The position numbers and the translations under genes were made by a program. From Alphaproteobacteria bacterium (lineage in GTDB: Bacteria; Pseudomonadota; Alphaproteobacteria; Geminicoccales; Geminicoccaceae): a DNA stretch of 61,585 bases. The notes beneath the pieces are model-generated. The model searched no databases. It was not told the origin of the DNA and saw only the letters and a program-made list of their open reading frames with translations. The stretch lies in the NCBI GenBank assembly GCA_026982705.1, contig JALSGP010000021.1, positions 1-61,585 on the forward strand, written 5' to 3'. Below, piece after piece: positions 57,467 to 61,585 of this stretch (within the stretch, counting starts at the first letter, position 1; each line of letters starts with the position of its first letter).

Positions 57467-57774
57467 GACTCCGGATGGTGACGGTGGACTCTGATCGCCG
57501 GTCAATCGGAGTCTTCCGATGGAGACGATCCGCATCCCGGTGGACCCGGAGGTGCTGGCGGAGCTGGCCCGACGGCTCCGGAGTCCGGAAGAGTCCTTCA
57601 ACGGCCTGCTGCGGCGTTGGCTGGGACTCCCGCCGCGTCGGCCCGAAGAGTCGAACATGGACTCCGAGCAGGATTCCGAATGGCCAGGGGAGTCCGCCGG
57701 TTCACCGCCGGATGAGTCACACACGGAGTCCCACGGAACGGTATCCCAAGGAGAGTCTCCCCGGTCCCCGACTC
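57467..57774. repeat. cluster of 14 GANTC (CcrM-type) sites
   Basis: GANTC starts at 57467, 57487, 57509, 57581, 57591, 57625, 57648, 57660, 57672, 57690, 57714, 57726, 57753 and 57770. Gaps are 20, 22, 72, 10, 34, 23, 12, 12, 18, 24, 12, 27 and 17 bases, many near one or two helical turns. None occurs in the 120 bases before or, as far as I read, the next few hundred after. By comparison I find one in the first 3.3 kb of the window. Three sites precede the start codon. Within the gene, eight are in frame 0 (encoding Glu-Ser or Asp-Ser), one in frame 1 and two in frame 2. Confidence 0.9.
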
Positions 57775-58040
57775 CCGCGCCCCGGTCCCCCCTACCCCTG
57801 CCCGACGGCAGCGAGCTGCGCGCCCGCCACAAGGGACGGGAGATCCGTGGACGGGTGCGGGACGGTGCGGTGGAGCTGGCGGGTCGGTGCTTTTCCAGTC
57901 TCTCGGCGGCCGCCCGCCACATCACGGGCCATCCCGTGAACGGCTGGCGCTTCTTCGCCGTGCGCCCGCCCGGTGCCCGGGACTGGGTGCCGGCCGACCG
58001 CCTGCGCCGGACCGCGGCCGGCTCCTCCGGCCGTCAGTAG
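57519..58040 (+). CDS. SeqA-N-like ribbon-helix-helix + RAMA-like domain protein
   Basis: A 173-residue cytoplasmic protein, probably DNA-binding. Residues 1-37 (METIRIPVDPEVL...EESFNGLLRRWLGLP) resemble the SeqA N-terminal domain, which is a dimerising ribbon-helix-helix: compare TIEV-D and ES-ILRRML in SeqA. Residues 38-93 are a Ser/Glu/Asp/Pro linker, surely disordered. Residues 94-164 (DGSELRARHKGREIRG, FSSLSAAARHITG, VNGWRFFAV, WVPADRLRR) fit the RAMA/DUF2924-like domain. As I recall it, the C-terminal DNA-recognition part of CcrM has the same NGW-aromatic...P-D-LR pattern. The gene carries 11 of the clustered GANTC sites and three more lie in its 5' region. TTGACT at 57465-57470 overlaps the first site and may be a -35. 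Its end overlaps the convergent gshA by 7 bases. Function unproven. Confidence 0.72.
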   Translation: METIRIPVDPEVLAELARRLRSPEESFNGLLRRWLGLPPRRPEESNMDSEQDSEWPGESAGSPPDESHTESHGTVSQGESPRSPTPAPRSPLPLPDGSELRARHKGREIRGRVRDGAVELAGRCFSSLSAAARHITGHPVNGWRFFAVRPPGARDWVPADRLRRTAAGSSGRQ

Positions 58041-59401
58041 GCGTATTCGTGGAAGAGGGGATCGACGGAGCCGCGCCAGGGGCCGTGGAAGCGGGCCAGC
58101 TTCTCCTCCGCCGGCGTGCGCCCGCTCTCCACGATCTCCTCCACCCGCCGCAGGTACTGGCGCTCGTCGTTGCCGTCGAGGTCGGTGACGCTGCGCGCCC
58201 GCAGTCCCTCCCGCGCCAGCTCCACCATGGCGCGGGCGAGATCGCGGACGGTCCCGCGGCGGAAGGGGGCGGCCAGCGCCAGCCGCGGCACCTCGCGGCG
58301 CAGCTGCAGGTGCTCCTCCGGCGTCCAGTCGCGGCAGAGCGCCCAGGCCGCCTCCAGCGAGGGACGGTGATAGAGGATGCCGGTCCACAGCGCCGGCACG
58401 CCGCAGATCTCGCGCCAGGGACCGCCGTCGGCGCCGCGCATCTCGAGATAGTGTTTGAGGCGCACGTCGGTGAAGATGGTGGTGAGATGGGCCTCGAAGT
58501 CGGCGAGGGTGGGCCGCAGTCCCTCGAGGCCGGGCAGCCGGCCTTCGAGGAAGTCGCGGAAGCTGTGACCGGCCACGTCGATGTAGCGGCCCTCGCGGTA
58601 GACGAAGTACATGGGCACGTCGAGGGCGTAGCGCACGTAGCGCTCGAAGCCGAAGCCGGGCTCGAAGACGAAGGGCAGGAAGCCGCAGCGGTCCGGGTCG
58701 GTGTCGCTCCAGACGTGGGCCCGGTAGCTGAGATAGCCGGTGGGACGGCCGTCGGCGAAGGGGGAATTGGCGAAGATGGCGGTGGCCACCGGCTGCAGCG
58801 CCATGCCGACGCGGAACTTGAGCACCATGTCGGCCTCGTCGGCGAAGTCGAGATTGACCTGGATGGTGCAGGTGCGGAGCATCATGTCGAGGCCGTGGCG
58901 GCCGCGCCGCGGCATGTAGCGCCGCATGATCGCATAGCGTCCCTTGGGCATCCAGGGGATCTCCTCGCGCCGCCACCGGGGCTGGAAGCCGATGCCCAGC
59001 ATCCCCACGCCCAGGGGCTCGGCCACCGTGCGCAGTTCGTCGAGATGGCGGTGGACCTCGCAGCAGGTCTCGTGGAGATGGGCGAGGGGCGCGCCGGAAA
59101 GCTCGAACTGGCCGCCCGGCTCCAGGCTGATGCCGGCGCCGTCCTTGCGCAGGGCGATCACGTGTTCGCCCTCGAAGATCCGCGTCCAGCCGAAGCCGCG
59201 GGCGAGCCCCTCGAGCAGGTCGCGGATGCCGCCCGGCTCGTCGTAGGCGAGCGGGCGCAGCGTGTCCCAGTGGAAGCCGAACTTCTCGTGTTCGGTGCCG
59301 ATGCGGAAGTCCTCCGGGCGCTTGCAACCCCGCTCCAGCCAGGCGACCAGCTCGCCCTCGTCGGTGATGGGCGCCCCCGCTTCGGGCGGCGGTCCGGACA
59401 T
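58034..59401 (-). CDS. gshA: glutamate--cysteine ligase (plant/alphaproteobacterial type)
   Basis: First step of glutathione synthesis: glutamate + cysteine + ATP to gamma-glutamylcysteine. The 455 residues show FRIGTEHEKFGF (substrate/metal site), SLEPGGQFELSGAPL, MMLRTCTIQVNLDFADE, SPFADGRPTGYLSYRAHVW, and DVRLKHYLEMRGADGG, the marks of GCS2 plant-type enzymes. The start ATG 59401 follows GGAGGAG at six bases; an ATG 21 bases upstream is less well placed. Confidence 0.95.
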   Translation of the reverse strand: MSGPPPEAGAPITDEGELVAWLERGCKRPEDFRIGTEHEKFGFHWDTLRPLAYDEPGGIRDLLEGLARGFGWTRIFEGEHVIALRKDGAGISLEPGGQFELSGAPLAHLHETCCEVHRHLDELRTVAEPLGVGMLGIGFQPRWRREEIPWMPKGRYAIMRRYMPRRGRHGLDMMLRTCTIQVNLDFADEADMVLKFRVGMALQPVATAIFANSPFADGRPTGYLSYRAHVWSDTDPDRCGFLPFVFEPGFGFERYVRYALDVPMYFVYREGRYIDVAGHSFRDFLEGRLPGLEGLRPTLADFEAHLTTIFTDVRLKHYLEMRGADGGPWREICGVPALWTGILYHRPSLEAAWALCRDWTPEEHLQLRREVPRLALAAPFRRGTVRDLARAMVELAREGLRARSVTDLDGNDERQYLRRVEEIVESGRTPAEEKLARFHGPWRGSVDPLFHEYAY

Positions 59402-59539
59402 GTTCGCTCCTCCCCCGATCACGCGGCCCGCCGGTGCCGGTGCCCGGCCCCTCCCGCCGCATCGCCGGCACCCGCGGCCGCCACATAGACCACGGCATCG
59501 CCGAGTGAAGCCGCGGCGGCGGTCTCCCCGTTCACCGCC

Positions 59540-60466
59540 TCAGTATCCCCGCGCCCGGTCCACGCGGTGGCGTAGCGGTTCGCCGGCGCGCAGCCGGCGC
59601 AGGTTCTCCACCACCACCTCCGCCGCCGTCTCCGGATGGGTCCAGGCCGCCGCATGCGGCGTGACGTGGATGCGGGGATGGCGCCAGAAGGGATGGTCGT
59701 CGGGCAGCGGCTCCTCGGCGAAGACGTCGAGCCAGGCGGCGCGCAGATGGCCGCGGTCGAGGGCATCCAGCAGATCCCGTTCCACCAGATGGCGCCCGCG
59801 GCCGACGTTGATCACCACCGCGCCCCGCGGCAGGGCGGCGAAGAGACGGGAATCGAGGATGCCCTCGGTGGCGGGGGTGAGAGGCAGGAGACAGACGAGG
59901 ACGTCCACCGCCGCGGCGAAGTCGGCGAGGGCGTCGGGCCCGGCGAAGGTCTCGACGCCCGGAATCGTCTTCCCCCGGCGGCTCCAGCCGCGCACCCGGA
60001 AGCCGAGACCGGCGAGGGTGCGGGCCACGTCGCCGCCGAGCACGCCGAGACCCATGATCCCCACCCTGGTGGCGGCGGCCGGCCGTGGCGGTTCCAGCCG
60101 CCAGCGGACCTGCCGCTGGCGGCGGGCGTAGCGGTCGAGTCCGCGATGGAAGAACAGCACCGTGGCGGCGACGAACTCGCGCATGGTGACGGTGAGCGAC
60201 TCGTCCACCATGCGGCAGAGGGGCACGTCCGGCAGGGTGGGATCGGCCAGGAGCGCCTCGATGCCGGCGGAGAGCGCCTGGATCAGGCGCAGATTGGGCA
60301 GACCCGCCAGCAGCCCCGGCGGCGGCCGCCAGACCAGGGCCACCTCGATGTCGGCGGGATCGCCCACCTCGGGCCACACCCGGAAGTCGAGATCGGGCAG
60401 CCGGCGGGCCAACTCGCGCCGCCAGGCCACCGGGTCGTCGATGGCGCTCACGAAGAGGATGGCCAC
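59540..60466 (-). CDS. D-2-hydroxyacid dehydrogenase (glyoxylate/hydroxypyruvate reductase A-like)
   Basis: NAD(P)H-dependent reductase of 2-oxo acids (308 aa). Rossmann loop GIMGLGVLGGDVARTLAGLGF followed by WSRR (basic residues suggest NADPH). The catalytic triad is Arg in VVINVGRGRHLVERDLL (region), Glu in DVFAEEPLP, and His in VTPHAAAWT. Matches GhrA in length and in the early residues ILFVSAIDD. GTG start; 66 bp from the divergent VOC gene. Substrate glyoxylate or hydroxypyruvate is a family inference. Confidence 0.88.
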   Translation of the reverse strand: MAILFVSAIDDPVAWRRELARRLPDLDFRVWPEVGDPADIEVALVWRPPPGLLAGLPNLRLIQALSAGIEALLADPTLPDVPLCRMVDESLTVTMREFVAATVLFFHRGLDRYARRQRQVRWRLEPPRPAAATRVGIMGLGVLGGDVARTLAGLGFRVRGWSRRGKTIPGVETFAGPDALADFAAAVDVLVCLLPLTPATEGILDSRLFAALPRGAVVINVGRGRHLVERDLLDALDRGHLRAAWLDVFAEEPLPDDHPFWRHPRIHVTPHAAAWTHPETAAEVVVENLRRLRAGEPLRHRVDRARGY

Positions 60467-60532
60467 GGCTCTCTCCCCCGCACCACCGGCGTGCTACCAG
60501 AGGGCGGCAGGTTGCGGAAGCGGAGCCCGACC

Positions 60533-60997
60533 GTGAGCTCACCCCCTCCCCTTGCCCACGTGCTGGAGACCGTCCTCTACGCCCGCGATCTGGAGGCGGC
60601 GGAGCGCTTCTACGCCGGCATCCTGGGGCTCGCCGTCCACGCCCGCCGGCCCGGCCGTCACGTCTTCTTCCGCCTCCCGCGGGCGATGCTGCTGGTGTTC
60701 GATCCCGAGGCCAGCGCCCGCGGTGGGACGGTGCCCGCCCACGGCTGTCGGGGGCCCGGCCACGTGTGTTTCGCGGTGCCGGCGTCGGCCCTCGAGGCCT
60801 GGCGGCGCCATCTGGAGCGCCACGGCGTCGCCGTGGAGCACGAACAGCGCTGGCCCTCCGGTCACCGCTCCCTCTACGTGCGCGATCCCGCGGGCAACAG
60901 CGTCGAATTCGCGCCGGCGGCGATCTGGGATCTGCCGGAGCTCACCGGTTTTCCACAGGAAGATCCGCCGCCGGCCGTGCCGCTGAGAAGGGACTGA
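60533..60997 (+). CDS. VOC-superfamily (glyoxalase-like) protein
   Basis: A 154-residue protein with paired beta-alpha-beta-beta-beta modules. VLETVLYARDLEAAERFYAGILGLAV opens module 1 and GPGHVCFAVPASALEAWRRHLERHGVAVE module 2. SLYVRDPAGNSVEFAP closes with the metal-binding Glu. Likely a metal-dependent lyase, dioxygenase or resistance protein; the family is too broad for more. GTG start with GGAG eight bases upstream. Confidence 0.85.
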   Translation: MSSPPPLAHVLETVLYARDLEAAERFYAGILGLAVHARRPGRHVFFRLPRAMLLVFDPEASARGGTVPAHGCRGPGHVCFAVPASALEAWRRHLERHGVAVEHEQRWPSGHRSLYVRDPAGNSVEFAPAAIWDLPELTGFPQEDPPPAVPLRRD

Positions 60998-61015
60998 TAC
61001 TCGCGCTGACGATCC

Positions 61016-61408
61016 TCAGCCGGCGTCGGGCCGCCAGGGCTCGTAGTCGCCGGTGGCGGGCGCGCGCCGGCCGCCGCGCAGCAGATGGCCCGGCGGTAGC
61101 CACGCCTCGGGCGTGCCCGAGAGATTGGGCACGTACGGCTTCTCGAACCGCTTGCGGGGCAGCGGCCGGTGGCTCGGGGGATGTTCGAGGGTGTGGTGGA
61201 GCCAGGCGTGCCAGCCGGGCGGCACGGTGCTGGGCTCGATCTCGCCGTCGCGCTCGGCATAGACCACCCACCGTCGTTCGCGCCGCCAGTCGCGGGCGCC
61301 GCGCTCGCGATAGTAGCGGTTGCCGAACTCGTCCTCGCCGACGAACTCGCCGCGACGGCGGGTGAGGAGCCGGGTGCCCAGCCGGTTCCAGCTCAGCCAC
61401 TCGAACAC
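61016..61408 (-). CDS. NADH:ubiquinone oxidoreductase subunit NDUFA12 (B17.2-like)
   Basis: Accessory subunit of respiratory complex I found only in alphaproteobacteria and mitochondria (130 aa). LGTRLLTRRRGEFVGEDEFGNRYYRER, then RRWVVYAERDGEIEPSTVPPGWHAWLHHTLEHPP (shown in part of its length) and the C-terminal KPYVPNLSGTPEAWLPPGHLL are the family signatures. GTG start at 61408 with AGAGG upstream. The strongest single taxonomic marker in the window. Confidence 0.94.
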   Translation of the reverse strand: MFEWLSWNRLGTRLLTRRRGEFVGEDEFGNRYYRERGARDWRRERRWVVYAERDGEIEPSTVPPGWHAWLHHTLEHPPSHRPLPRKRFEKPYVPNLSGTPEAWLPPGHLLRGGRRAPATGDYEPWRPDAG

Positions 61409-61437
61409 GCGAGACCTCTCCCCGTGGGCGCGGGCGG

Positions 61438-61466
61438 AGTATGGACGGCCGCCCCCTCGCCGTCCA
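61438..61466 (-). promoter_or_regulatory. candidate NDUFA12 promoter
   Basis: On the minus strand TGGACG (complement of 61461-61466), 17-base spacer, CATACT (complement of 61438-61443), 30 bp before the GTG start. An inverted pair TGGACGG/CCGTCCA spans the -35 and the spacer. Confidence 0.45.
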
Positions 61467-61585
61467 GATGGGACGGCTGCGACCGCCGGTCCCGCCGCCG
61501 TGGCCCCGAGGCCACAGGTGCGGCGGGATCGCCTGTGGACAACCGCGGGACGACATCGGGGCTGATCGTCGATCAACAGAATCAG
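61467..61585. other. window edge, no gene seen
   Basis: Short inverted and palindromic GC-rich words only. A TGTGGACAA at 61534-61542 resembles a DnaA box with one mismatch. No coding signal. Confidence 0.4.

Noticed and set aside
57519-58040. Reading the SeqA-N/RAMA-like gene as a restriction enzyme or methylase
   Set aside because: No methyltransferase motifs (DPPY, FxGxG) and no nuclease motif; at 173 residues it can hold only the two small DNA-binding-type domains and a linker.
60949-61542. Possible replication origin near the GANTC island (TTTTCCACA at 60949 and TGTGGACAA at 61534)
   Set aside because: Only two DnaA-box-like words, each with a mismatch to TTATCCACA, one of them inside a coding region. 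There is no AT-rich unwinding element and no typical origin neighbour genes such as hemE, dnaA or parAB.

Overview
The window is about 61.6 kb of very GC-rich, densely coding bacterial DNA with no rRNA, CRISPR array, transposase or integrase that I can see. Several blocks point to an alphaproteobacterium, probably Rhodospirillales-like: ntrB-ntrC-ntrY-ntrX-trkA-dat-hfq-hflX in one direction; a stand-alone F1 ATPase operon atpHAGDC without F0 genes; ptsN-hprK-rapZ-EIIA(Man)-HPr-ahcY followed by tsaE-addB-addA; a plant-type glutamate-cysteine ligase; a CnoX-type thioredoxin with WCGPC; and NDUFA12, the complex I accessory subunit shared with mitochondria. The assignment is inferred from gene order and family membership, not from a phylogeny.

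Layout. 0.1-3.3 kb: ABC ATPase plus FtsX-like permease. 3.3-6.7 kb (minus): PfkB-type sugar-phosphate kinase translationally coupled to PEP synthase. 6.7-16.9 kb (minus): hflX, hfq, dat, trkA and the two nitrogen two-component systems. 17.1-20.9 kb (plus): small blue-copper protein, GT4 glycosyltransferase, glycogen-debranching-like glycosidase. 21.0-22.9 kb (plus): a repeat-rich lipoprotein of unknown function. 23.1-28.0 kb (plus): F1 ATPase operon. 28.5-39.3 kb (plus): regulatory PTS, AdoHcy hydrolase, TsaE and the AddAB recombination nuclease. 39.3-42.9 kb (minus): branched-chain-type binding protein and a BY-kinase/chain-length protein. 43.3-49.1 kb (plus): TypA, zinc alcohol dehydrogenase, DapA-family aldolase, PanC, CobT. 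49.1-50.5 kb (minus): rdgB, rph. 50.6-52.2 kb (plus): tRNA-Arg(CCG), a twin-TM miniprotein, cobalamin adenosyltransferase, MtgA. 52.2-57.3 kb (minus): spermidine/putrescine-type ABC transporter, DUF971, Trm112-like, LON-domain protein, CnoX. 57.5-58.0 kb (plus): a SeqA-N/RAMA-like protein. 58.0-61.4 kb: gshA, GhrA-like reductase, VOC protein, NDUFA12.

Most neighbours overlap by 1-4 bases (ATGA, GTGA, TGATG), so translational coupling is the rule. Convergent pairs often share stop bases (CTAG or TGATCA). Recognisable promoters look like TTGac-N17-(c)TAtat.

The most unusual locus is 57467-57774. Fourteen GANTC sites (the CcrM methylation sequence of alphaproteobacteria) are packed into 308 bp. 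They cover the 5' region and first half of a gene for a 173-aa protein that joins a SeqA-N-like ribbon-helix-helix to a RAMA-like domain, the kind found at the C-terminus of CcrM-type methylases. Six of the 14 sites are not explained by the protein's Glu-Ser/Asp-Ser-rich linker. This looks like a candidate reader of GANTC methylation that acts on its own gene. The second curiosity is the lipoprotein before the ATP synthase operon, with 13 DPE-type repeats and an in-frame 227-bp near-perfect internal duplication.
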